Origin: an uncultured Bacteroidales bacterium
Lineage (GTDB): Bacteria > Bacteroidota > Bacteroidia > Bacteroidales > WCHB1-69
DNA length: 39,700 bases
Direction of reading: 5' to 3'
Assembly: GCA_905236885.1 (NCBI GenBank)
Contig: CAJOQK010000014.1
Location: 1 to 39,700 of the forward strand
The position numbers and the translations under genes were made by a program. Below the pieces are notes generated by a model. It ran no database searches. It saw only the letters and a list, made by a program, of their open reading frames with translations, and had not been told where the DNA came from. How positions within the stretch are numbered: the first letter of the stretch is position 1; each line of letters starts with the position of its first letter. This document shows positions 31,881 through 39,244 of this stretch, in pieces.

Positions 31881-32840
31881 ATGCATCTGACTGTTGAAAA
31901 AGAGAATATTTCCATTTTTGACCATTCCTGGCAAATCATAGCCAATCCCAACGCCCTCTCCAATTCCTGCTACAGGCAGTGGGAGGAGATAGCCGCTAAA
32001 CTGGACGATTTGCAGTTGGATTACCAGTTCCATATCACCGAGGAGGTGGACAGTGTCCGGAAACTGTTGAAAAAACTCTGCCAGAGCGGTCACCGGCATA
32101 TCATGGCCTTGGGCGGTGACGGCACAGTCTGCAGCATTGTCAACGGCATTTTCGATGCCGGGGTGCCCGTTGATGAAATCTATCTGGCGGTGCTTCCGTT
32201 GGGTACGGGCAACGACTGGTGCCGCACACACAACTATCCGCGCCATCCGTTGGAATCCATCAACATTTTCCTGCGCGGGCAGTTTGTCAGACACGACATC
32301 GGACAGGTAGAGTGCATCCGCAACGGGGAGGTGTTTTACAAACACTATTTCATCAACATCGCCGGATTCGGCTTCGATGCGGCCATTATCCACCAGACAG
32401 CCAGCAAGCGCGCCCGCATCAACAACAAGTATATCTATCTGCTGACCTTGCTGAAGATTTTGTTTTCCCATAAGGCGCAGAAGGTGCATATCCGCACGGA
32501 ATCGGAAGAGATTGAGGAGATTTTGTTCTCCATCGCGGTGGGCAACTGCCAGTACAACGGCAACGGCATGCAGCAGCTTCCCATGGCCAACCCTACCGAC
32601 GGCTATTTCGACATGATGATGCTGAAGGATATCTCCCCATTCAAAATTTTGAAAAATATCAAGAATTTGTATAAGGGAAATTTGGAGCAGATACCTGAAA
32701 TCCGTTTCACCAAAGCCACCGACATTCACATTGGAACCGACCCATACATTTTGGGTGAGATAGAGGGTGATGTGCTGCCTACCGCTGATTATCATATCAG
32801 TATGATTCCGGGCGCACTGCGTATTCTGACGGCTTTGTAA
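31881..32840 (+). CDS. Diacylglycerol kinase-family lipid kinase (YegS/BmrU-like)
   Basis: A 319-residue protein with the DAGK catalytic domain. Residues 21-24 (ANPN) start the nucleotide-binding fold, 78-82 are GGDGT (ALGGDGTVCSIVNGI) and 105-112 LPLGTGND, all hallmarks. The C-terminal beta domain (NIAGFGFDAAI, VGNCQYNGNGMQQLPMANPTDGYFDMMML, EIEGDVLP) is complete. The enzymes phosphorylate diacylglycerol or related lipids at the inner membrane; the exact lipid is not predictable. It follows the protease stop by 11 bases and precedes pyrD by 85 bases. Confidence 0.88.
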   Translation: MHLTVEKENISIFDHSWQIIANPNALSNSCYRQWEEIAAKLDDLQLDYQFHITEEVDSVRKLLKKLCQSGHRHIMALGGDGTVCSIVNGIFDAGVPVDEIYLAVLPLGTGNDWCRTHNYPRHPLESINIFLRGQFVRHDIGQVECIRNGEVFYKHYFINIAGFGFDAAIIHQTASKRARINNKYIYLLTLLKILFSHKAQKVHIRTESEEIEEILFSIAVGNCQYNGNGMQQLPMANPTDGYFDMMMLKDISPFKILKNIKNLYKGNLEQIPEIRFTKATDIHIGTDPYILGEIEGDVLPTADYHISMIPGALRILTAL

Positions 32841-32925
32841 CGCGTCTTGATTTGTCCGGCAAAAAAAACGTTGTTATTTTAAGATATTCAAAATATTGAT
32901 AAATTTATAGAAAATAAACATAATT

Positions 32926-33840
32926 ATGAAGGATTTGAGCGTTTCCATACATGACCTGCATCTGCAGAACCCTGTGATGACCGCATCCGGCACTTTCGGA
33001 TACGGGGAGGAGTTTGCCGATTTTGTGGATTTGGAGAAGTTGGGCGGCATCATTGTGAAGGGCACCACGCTGCATGCAAGGGAGGGTAACCCCTATCCGC
33101 GCATGGCCGAAACGGCATCGGGGATGCTGAACGCTGTGGGATTGCAGAACAAGGGCGTGGATTATTTCATTGAGCATATATATCCTAAAATCAAAGATTT
33201 AAAAACAAATATCCTGGTCAATGTCTCCGGCTCCACTGTGGAGGATTACATGGCCTGCGCGGAAAAAATTGCAGGCTTGGCACAGATTCCGGCCATCGAG
33301 TTGAACATTTCCTGCCCAAATGTGAAGGCGGGCGGCATGGCCTTCGGCACCTCCTGCAGTGAGGCGGCGCGAGTGGTCTCAGCTGTGCGTAAGGTCTATC
33401 CCAAAACTTTGGTGGTGAAGCTCTCCCCGAATGTGACGGACATTGCCTCCATTGCACAGGCGGTGGAGGAGGCAGGTGCGGATGCGGTTTCGCTCATCAA
33501 CACCCTGTTGGGGATGGCGGTCAATGCGGAGACGCAGCGTCCGGTGCTTTCCACAATTACTGGCGGCTTGTCGGGTCCCTGCGTCAAACCAATCGCCCTG
33601 CGTATGGTGTGGCAGGTTTACCATGCGGTCAAAATCCCGATTATCGGGTTAGGCGGCATCATGAATGCTACCGATGCCATCGAGTTTATGCTGGCCGGTG
33701 CCTCTGCGGTGCAGATTGGTACAGGCAATTTCATTGACCCCGCCGTCAGCATGAAGGTGGTGGAGGGCATTGAAGCCTATTTGGAGCGGAAAAACATCTC
33801 CGCCGTCAAAGATTTGGTCGGACAACTGAAGGTGGATTAG
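32926..33840 (+). CDS. pyrD: Dihydroorotate dehydrogenase, class 1B catalytic subunit
   Basis: A 304-residue FMN enzyme that oxidises dihydroorotate to orotate in pyrimidine synthesis. Marks are [48 protein letters not shown], the catalytic Cys130 in [28 protein letters not shown] and [29 protein letters not shown]. The cysteine base and sequence type indicate class 1B, which normally pairs with the FAD/2Fe-2S subunit PyrK to use NAD+. pyrK is not adjacent, unlike in many genomes. The M16 peptidase gene starts 3 bases after the stop. Confidence 0.94.
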   Translation: MKDLSVSIHDLHLQNPVMTASGTFGYGEEFADFVDLEKLGGIIVKGTTLHAREGNPYPRMAETASGMLNAVGLQNKGVDYFIEHIYPKIKDLKTNILVNVSGSTVEDYMACAEKIAGLAQIPAIELNISCPNVKAGGMAFGTSCSEAARVVSAVRKVYPKTLVVKLSPNVTDIASIAQAVEEAGADAVSLINTLLGMAVNAETQRPVLSTITGGLSGPCVKPIALRMVWQVYHAVKIPIIGLGGIMNATDAIEFMLAGASAVQIGTGNFIDPAVSMKVVEGIEAYLERKNISAVKDLVGQLKVD

Positions 33841-33843
33841 CCG

Positions 33844-35082
33844 ATGATACAATTTGAGAGGTTTACTTTGCCTAACGGCCTGAAAGTGCTGTTGCACAAC
33901 GATAAAAGCACACCTATGGTGGCGGTGAACATCGTCTACAATGTCGGTTCGCGCGATGAGGATCCTGACCACACCGGATTTGCGCATCTGTTCGAGCATC
34001 TGATGTTCGGGGGTTCCCGCAATGTGCCGGATTTCGACGCCCCGCTGCAGAGGGCGGGCGGAGAGAGCAACGCCATGACCCTTACGGATTACACGGATTA
34101 TTACCTGACTTTGCCGGCGGCCAATTTGGAGACCGCCTTGTGGTTAGAGTCGGATCGGATGAACGCTTTGGCTTTCTCGGCGGAGAGTCTGGAGATTCAA
34201 CGGCAGGTGGTGATTGAGGAGTTCAAACAGAGCTATCTCAACCAGCCCTACGGGGATGCCATGCTGCTGCTGAAACCGCTCGCCTATCGGGTGCATCCCT
34301 ACCAGTGGAATCCTATTGGAAAGGAAATCAGCCATATTGCCAATGCAAAAATGGAGGAGGTGAAAGATTTCTTCTACCGTTTTTACCGTCCTAACAATGC
34401 CATTATCTGTATCGCGGGCAATTTGGATATGGAGAGGACAAAGGATTTGGTTTTCAAATGGTTTGCAGATATTCCCGCAGGAGAGCCGTTGGTGCGTAAT
34501 CTTCCGCAGGAGCCGCCGCAGCTGGAGCCGCGTTACCTGAATGTGGAGCGTAAAGTGCCGAACGACCTGTTGGTGAAGGCCTACCGTTGCTGCAGAAGGT
34601 CGGATGAGCAGTTTTATCCTACCGATTTGATTTCCGACCTGCTATCCAATGGTAAGTCGGCTCGTCTGCAACAGGGCTTGGTTGAGGAGAACCAAATTTT
34701 TTCAAATATATCTGCCTATGTGACAGGTAGTTTTGATGAAGGGTTGTTCATAATTTCAGGCAATCCCTGCGAAGGGGTCTCATTGGAAACGGCAGATGCA
34801 GCCCTTACAGCGTTGTTGCGGCAGTTGCATGAGGAGCCTGTTCCTGCGGCGGAATTGCAGAAAACGAAAAACAAGATCCGAACTCTGCTCTATTATGCCG
34901 ACCTGCAGGTTCAGGACAAGGCGATGAACCTTGCCATTTTTGAACTTTTGGACAAAGCCGAACGCTATGACTGGGAAGAGTCGCTGTATGAAGGGGTGAC
35001 AGCGGAACAAATCATGGAGATCAGCGGGAAGTTATTCACCGATAACAACTGTTCAACGCTATATTACAGGGCAATAGAATAA
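33844..35082 (+). CDS. M16 family zinc metallopeptidase (insulinase-like)
   Basis: A 412-residue protein. The inverted zinc motif is H48-L-F-E51-H52 (GFAHLFEHLMFGG), with a downstream metal-binding Glu at about 125-126 (VVIEEFKQ). A second, non-catalytic half carries the usual NAIICIAGNLD and the C-terminal VQDKAMNLAIFELL segment. No signal peptide is visible, which would place it in the cytoplasm unless the start is further upstream. In Bacteroidota such genes often come in pairs; here only one copy is present. It starts 3 bases after pyrD and is convergent with nadC. Confidence 0.88.
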   Translation: MIQFERFTLPNGLKVLLHNDKSTPMVAVNIVYNVGSRDEDPDHTGFAHLFEHLMFGGSRNVPDFDAPLQRAGGESNAMTLTDYTDYYLTLPAANLETALWLESDRMNALAFSAESLEIQRQVVIEEFKQSYLNQPYGDAMLLLKPLAYRVHPYQWNPIGKEISHIANAKMEEVKDFFYRFYRPNNAIICIAGNLDMERTKDLVFKWFADIPAGEPLVRNLPQEPPQLEPRYLNVERKVPNDLLVKAYRCCRRSDEQFYPTDLISDLLSNGKSARLQQGLVEENQIFSNISAYVTGSFDEGLFIISGNPCEGVSLETADAALTALLRQLHEEPVPAAELQKTKNKIRTLLYYADLQVQDKAMNLAIFELLDKAERYDWEESLYEGVTAEQIMEISGKLFTDNNCSTLYYRAIE

Positions 35083-35144
35083 AGGGAAGTTCTAAACATC
35101 CCCTTAAAACTCCCCTTCATTTTCCGCTTTGTCAGAATTGTCGT

Positions 35145-36008
35145 CTAACGAACCGCTTTCAGGCTCAAATCCAAACTTTTGACCGAGTGGGTCAGCGCAC
35201 CTACTGAGATGAAGTCCACGCCAGTTTCCGCGTAGCTGCGGATGTTTTCCTTGGTGATGTTTCCGGAAGCCTCTGTTTCATAGCGTACCTGCACCATTTT
35301 CACCCCTTCGGCCACCTGTTCGGGCTTGAAATTGTCGAACATTATTCGGTGGAATCCGCCCAAAGTGAGTGCTAACGCCACATCCTCCAACGAGCGGGTC
35401 TCAATCTCCACTTTCAGGTCCAAATGTTTTTCCTTGAGGTAGTAGTTGGTTTTCTCCAAAGCGTTTTTCAGTCCGCCGGCAAAATCAATATGGTTGTCTT
35501 TCAGCATAATCATGTCGTACAGACCCATCCGGTGGTTGTATCCTCCTCCAATCCGCACGGCCATTTTTTCCAAAACCCGCATGTTGGGCGTGGTTTTACG
35601 GGTGTCCAGCAGCCGCGCATGGGTTCCGGCAATCAGTGACACATATTCGTGCGTGGTGGTGGCAATGCCGCTCATCCGTTGCATAATGTTCAAAACCAAC
35701 CTTTCCGCCAACAGAATGGATTGGACCTTTCCCTTTACCTCAAAGGCGATGTCGCCTTTATGTACCAGTTCCCCATCCTTTTTGAAGCTCTTCATTTCCA
35801 GTTGTGGGTCAACTTCCTGAAACACTTGTGCGGCCACTTCCATTCCGGCAAGTATGCCCTCCTCCTTGACTAACAGGCGGGAGGTTCCTTCAATTGCCGG
35901 GTCGATTGAAAGGAGGGAGGAATGGTCCCCATCCCCCACATCCTCTTTCAGCGCATTTTGGATGATTATTTTGATACGTTCTGATTCTGAGTACATTTGT
36001 TTTTGCAT
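35145..36008 (-). CDS. nadC: Nicotinate-nucleotide pyrophosphorylase (carboxylating)
   Basis: A 287-residue quinolinate phosphoribosyltransferase, third enzyme of de novo NAD synthesis. Marks are EDVGDGDHSS, LLVKEEGILAG, the VLNIMQRMSGIATTT segment, LLDTRKTTPNMRVLEKMAVRIGGGYNHRMGLYDMIMLKDNH and GVDFISVGALTHSVKSLDLSL. It could start at 36008 (MQKQMYSES) or at 35996 (MYSESERIK); the second fits the family slightly better. Either way it overlaps the DUF4783 gene by 31-43 bp in another frame, so the two are co-transcribed and probably translationally coupled. It converges with the M16 gene. Confidence 0.95.
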   Translation of the reverse strand: MQKQMYSESERIKIIIQNALKEDVGDGDHSSLLSIDPAIEGTSRLLVKEEGILAGMEVAAQVFQEVDPQLEMKSFKKDGELVHKGDIAFEVKGKVQSILLAERLVLNIMQRMSGIATTTHEYVSLIAGTHARLLDTRKTTPNMRVLEKMAVRIGGGYNHRMGLYDMIMLKDNHIDFAGGLKNALEKTNYYLKEKHLDLKVEIETRSLEDVALALTLGGFHRIMFDNFKPEQVAEGVKMVQVRYETEASGNITKENIRSYAETGVDFISVGALTHSVKSLDLSLKAVR

Positions 36009-36424
36009 TTTTTTGTTTGTTCGATGTTTATGTGATAGACGGACACTTTCGCATTCTTGTTCTGTCCGCTTTTTTTGACCGCATAGTAGAAACGGTACTG
36101 CATCTCATTGGTGGAGGTGTAAGTGCCGAGCGTATAGGTGGCCTCATCTTCCTTCCAGCTTTGCAGCACTTCGAAGTTTTGGGGAGGATTCTCCCTGAAA
36201 AATTCTTTCAGAATGGAGGTGACCTGGTTTTTGCTGTAGGTTTCGGCAGTGTGGTTCATCACCAGTTCCACCATGTCCTGCATGTACTGGGAGAGGGAGG
36301 CTGCATCCCCTGTCCGGATGTACTGGTTGATTTTCTGGTTGTTCTCCGCTGTCTTTGAGGGTTGCCCCAAACAGACAAGGATTATTCCAAGCAAAAGAAA
36401 GGCAAGCAGATATAGTTGTTTCAT
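35966..36424 (-). CDS. DUF4783 domain-containing exported protein
   Basis: A 152-residue protein with an N-terminal signal peptide (MKQLYLLAFLLLGIILVCLG, possible lipidation site at Cys18 but no good lipobox) and a compact domain: INQYIRTGDAASLSQYMQDMVELVMN, SKNQVTSILKEFFRENPPQNFEVLQSWKEDEATYTLGTYTS, QYRFYYAVKKSGQNAKVSVYHINIE-like ending. This is the DUF4783 pattern, an NTF2-like fold found in Bacteroidota. It is usually near nadC in this group, from memory. The Cys/Lys/Asn-rich tail (KKCKNKCTQNQNVSK) is encoded in the stretch that overlaps nadC. Function unknown. Confidence 0.78.
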   Translation of the reverse strand: MKQLYLLAFLLLGIILVCLGQPSKTAENNQKINQYIRTGDAASLSQYMQDMVELVMNHTAETYSKNQVTSILKEFFRENPPQNFEVLQSWKEDEATYTLGTYTSTNEMQYRFYYAVKKSGQNKNAKVSVYHINIEQTKKCKNKCTQNQNVSK

Positions 36425-36556
36425 ATCATCAATTTTTAAACGAAATAAATTATAAGCAAAAAGTGAGCCAAATTTCTTTTTGGGAATAAAAAATATAAGA
36501 TGAAAAAAAATTTATTCGAATTCGTTTTTTCCCTTTTTTTGTATTAAAAAAATGTT

Positions 36557-36564
36557 TACTTTTG
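36557..36564 (+). promoter_or_regulatory. -7 box upstream of ugd leader
   Basis: TACTTTTG followed by CAGG matches TAnnTTTG. A TTTG at 36538-36541 is only 15 bp upstream. Transcription would start near 36570, giving a leader of about 120 nt before the ugd ATG at 36691. Confidence 0.6.
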
Positions 36565-36577
36565 CAGGTTCATTTAA

Positions 36578-36653
36578 TCGGGTGCGCCTCCAATGGGACA
36601 GGCGACGGCGAAGCCGTATTTAGGAACGCTGTTGTTAAAGCGTAAACACCTGA
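36578..36653 (+). ncRNA. Candidate structured 5' leader RNA (four-way junction) of ugd
   Basis: Hand folding gives a 76-nt closed structure. P1: TCGGGTG (36578-36584) with CACCTGA (36647-36653), one G-U pair. P2: CGCCT (36585-36589) with AGGCG (36600-36604). P3: ACGGC-GAA-GCCGT (36605-36617). P4: ACGCT (36626-36630) with AGCGT (36639-36643). P1/P2 and P2/P3 have no spacer. TAAtCGGG (36575-36582) could instead pair with CCCGtTTA (36678-36685), 5 bases before the ATG, at 7 of 8 positions; that would exclude P1. It is tRNA-sized but lacks a T-loop and has a 3-base loop where an anticodon should be, so it is not a tRNA. I do not recognise a known riboswitch class. A leader controlling ugd is inference. 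Confidence 0.5.
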
Positions 36654-36690
36654 AAAATAGAGTAAAGATAAAATAATCCCGTTTACAAAA

Positions 36691-37968
36691 ATGAAGATAA
36701 CTGTTGCCGGAACCGGCTATGTCGGACTTTCCATTGCCACCTTGTTGGCGCAGCATCATGAAGTGACTTCCGTTGACATTGTGCAGGAGCGTGTCGATAT
36801 GGTCAATCGCAAACAATCTCCCATTCAGGATGATTACATTGAGGACTATTTGGCTCACAAGCCGTTGCGCCTCCATGCCACGACAAATGCTGAGGAAGGA
36901 TACAAAAGTGCGGATTTTGTGGTGATTGCCGCGCCCACCAACTACGACAGCGTCAGGAATTTCTTCGATACCTCGGCGGTGGAGGATGTGATTTCCAAAG
37001 TCATCCAATACAATCCGGAGGCTGTAATGGTAATCAAATCAACTATACCTGTGGGCTATACGGTTTCTGTCCGTGAAAAATTCAGCTACCGCGAGCGGCT
37101 GGCCGACGGCACCATGAAGGTGGTGGAGCCGAACATCATCTTTGCACCGGAGTTTTTGAGGGAAAGCAAGGCCCTGTATGACAACCTTTACCCTTCCCGT
37201 ATCATTGTGGGATATGACCGGAACAACGCCCGTTTGGAAGAGGCGGCGCACACATTTGCCGGACTGATAAAGGAGGGGGCCATCAAGCAGGATGTGCCAG
37301 TGCTCTTCATGGGAAGCACCGAGGCTGAGGCGGTCAAGCTGTTCGCCAACACCTATTTAGCCCTGCGTGTGAGCTATTTCAACGAGCTGGACACCTACGC
37401 TGAAATGAAAGGTTTGGACACCCAGCAGATTATCGACGGCGTTTGCTTAGATCCCCGTATCGGCACCCACTATAACAATCCGAGCTTCGGTTACGGCGGC
37501 TACTGCCTGCCAAAGGATACCAAGCAGCTTTTGGCCAACTATGCCGACGTGCCGCAGAACATGATGACTGCCATCGTGGAGAGCAACCGCACCCGCAAGG
37601 ACTTCATCGCTGACCAAGTGCTGAAAAAGGCGGGCTACTACGACTACTACAATCGTGGCGACTTCAATGCGAGCAACGAAAAGGAGTGTGTGATAGGTGT
37701 TTACCGTCTCACCATGAAATCCAATTCCGACAATTTCCGCCAGTCCTCCATCCAGGGCGTGATGAAGCGGGTCAAGGCCAAAGGCGCGAAAGTGATTGTC
37801 TACGAGCCCACGCTGGAAGAGGGCAGCACTTTCTTCGGCAGCCTGGTGGTCAATGATTTGGCCAAATTCAAGGCTCTGAGCCAGGCCATCATCGCCAACC
37901 GCTACGACAGCTGCCTGGACGATGTGAAGGAAAAGGTCTACACCAGAGATATTTTCAAGAGGGATTAG
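36691..37968 (+). CDS. ugd: UDP-glucose 6-dehydrogenase
   Basis: A 425-residue NAD-dependent enzyme that makes UDP-glucuronate, a precursor of surface polysaccharides. The N-terminal Rossmann site is [19 protein letters not shown]. Other marks are [78 protein letters not shown], the catalytic Cys272 in [15 protein letters not shown] and the C-terminal domain with [15 protein letters not shown]. Length is in the E. coli-like short class. It is the last gene of ordinary base composition before the AT-rich cassette and is preceded by a structured leader. No other polysaccharide genes are in the window. Confidence 0.94.
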   Translation: MKITVAGTGYVGLSIATLLAQHHEVTSVDIVQERVDMVNRKQSPIQDDYIEDYLAHKPLRLHATTNAEEGYKSADFVVIAAPTNYDSVRNFFDTSAVEDVISKVIQYNPEAVMVIKSTIPVGYTVSVREKFSYRERLADGTMKVVEPNIIFAPEFLRESKALYDNLYPSRIIVGYDRNNARLEEAAHTFAGLIKEGAIKQDVPVLFMGSTEAEAVKLFANTYLALRVSYFNELDTYAEMKGLDTQQIIDGVCLDPRIGTHYNNPSFGYGGYCLPKDTKQLLANYADVPQNMMTAIVESNRTRKDFIADQVLKKAGYYDYYNRGDFNASNEKECVIGVYRLTMKSNSDNFRQSSIQGVMKRVKAKGAKVIVYEPTLEEGSTFFGSLVVNDLAKFKALSQAIIANRYDSCLDDVKEKVYTRDIFKRD

Positions 37969-38072
37969 GAAAGGGTTTGTTTCAAGGACGTGGTTTTGAA
38001 AAATGATGTAAACCAAATTTGTGTTTTTTGTTGAATATAGCCTATAAAAAGACACGAATAGATGAAAAGGAC

Positions 38073-38804
38073 ATGGAAAGTTTAATTAATCCTCCTGTTA
38101 AGATAGCTTTGTTCCAACTGAAATTCAGTGCAGTTAATATCAAAAGTTTTAGTGAAACAGATGTGTTGCTCAAACACAAGTTTTCCATTCGTAAAGACAA
38201 TATCGAAGTAGGTCTGAATCTGTATAATACGACTATACCTTTAGGCAAGTCACCATTAAAAGGAACGTCTGACGCAAAGATAAAGAGCTATATTTATTTG
38301 ACTCCAGATCAAAAGGAAAGAGTTGAAATCCTTGAGGATACATTAACCTATGTTAGTGAGTTACCTTACCATGGATGGGAAAATTTTGTAGCACAGGTCG
38401 AAAGCGTGTTGTCTATCATGTCTAATGTTCTTGGTAACGTGGAAATATGGAGAACTTCCATACGTTTTGTAAACCGTTTTCTGCTTGATGAGTTTGAAAC
38501 GCCTGACGAATATTTCACAACTCTTATTTCAAAAAAAGGAGATTCATTATATCCTTTAAGTCAATATGGTTTCCGACTTCAGTATGAAGTGCCTCAAACT
38601 AATGTTTACGCTATAGTGAATCAATCTGTTGAAAAGGACTTTTCAAACAAATATATTTATCTATTGGATATAGATGTTCTAAACAAACAGTCTCTTTATT
38701 ACGAAAAGGAGACAATTCTGTCCAGCATGTCAAATTTAAGGGAAATAAAGAATAAGATTTTCTTTGACTCAATAACTGAAAAAACCAAAGCTTTATGCAA
38801 TTAA
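38073..38804 (+). CDS. TIGR04255-like family protein
   Basis: A 243-residue soluble protein from ATG 38073 (MESLINPPVKIALFQLKF); a TTG reading from 38019 adds 18 residues. The opening NPPVKIALFQLKF and the ending IKNKIFFDSITEKTKALCN fit TIGR04255, a sporadic family whose members start with a PP-[IVL]-x-EA/xxLxF strand and end with an F(E/D)xxITExT/(K) helix. The middle (VEIWRTSIRFVNRFLL, YGFRLQYEVPQ) is also family-like. Function is unknown; members are patchily distributed and often in accessory regions. The gene is visibly richer in A+T than ugd and overlaps the next gene by 10 bp, so it begins a three-gene cassette. Confidence 0.65.
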   Translation: MESLINPPVKIALFQLKFSAVNIKSFSETDVLLKHKFSIRKDNIEVGLNLYNTTIPLGKSPLKGTSDAKIKSYIYLTPDQKERVEILEDTLTYVSELPYHGWENFVAQVESVLSIMSNVLGNVEIWRTSIRFVNRFLLDEFETPDEYFTTLISKKGDSLYPLSQYGFRLQYEVPQTNVYAIVNQSVEKDFSNKYIYLLDIDVLNKQSLYYEKETILSSMSNLREIKNKIFFDSITEKTKALCN

Positions 38805-39244
38805 CCCAGATGTCAGTAATATTAAAACCGGTCACATTGTCTATAGGGATGGCTGCCGCTATGCCGGTGTATGCTGCTGTTGATAGTTATAGCGGCATAT
38901 ATTCAGTTATTACCGACAAGGCTATCTATAAATCTGTGAAACAAGCCGATTCCGAGAATTTTTTAGCTTACATTCCTAAATTGAGGTTTCAGTCGTTATA
39001 CGAGCAGTGGCGCAACGATACCCGTTTTACATCATCAGCCAGTGATATTGTGAATAACGAGGCTTTCAAAGCCATTGTGGCGATGGGCGAAGCAGCTGTG
39101 CCATATATTGTGGAGGAAATCGACAACACTCCTTCCACTTTGGTTTGGGCATTGAATTTCATATATCAGAAGAAAATATCAAACAATCCAGACACAACTG
39201 TTCAAGAAGCTTGCAGGTTATGGGTGAAAGAGTTGAGCAGATAA
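38795..39244 (+). CDS. Small protein with WRNDTRF / AVPYIVEEI pattern (companion of downstream gene)
   Basis: A 149-residue protein. Residues ~55-149 follow a recurring pattern I recall from a small widespread family: FQSLYEQWRNDTRFTSSASDIVNNEAFKAIVAMGEAAVPYIVEEID ... WALNFI ... W. Members I recall read WRxETxFLSS...HPAYxxIIxxGxxALPLILxEL and are often next to NCIAWA-type proteins. The N-terminal ~30 residues (ILKPVTLSIGMAAAMPVYAAV) are hydrophobic and could be a signal or membrane segment, or the true start may be further in. It overlaps the upstream gene by 10 bp and the downstream gene by 25 bp in different frames, a sign of tight coupling. Function unknown. Confidence 0.65.
   Translation: MQLTQMSVILKPVTLSIGMAAAMPVYAAVDSYSGIYSVITDKAIYKSVKQADSENFLAYIPKLRFQSLYEQWRNDTRFTSSASDIVNNEAFKAIVAMGEAAVPYIVEEIDNTPSTLVWALNFIYQKKISNNPDTTVQEACRLWVKELSR

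Noticed and set aside
31803-32795. Minus-strand open frame of 330 codons across the lipid kinase
   Set aside because: It is antisense to a clear DAGK-family gene with GGDGT and GTGND motifs. The translation shows no family character.
36578-36653. Interpretation of the ugd leader as a tRNA gene
   Set aside because: Length is 76 nt and P1 is 7 bp, but there is no GGTTCRA T-loop, the middle hairpin has a 3-base loop, there is no spacer between P1 and P2, and no CCA end.
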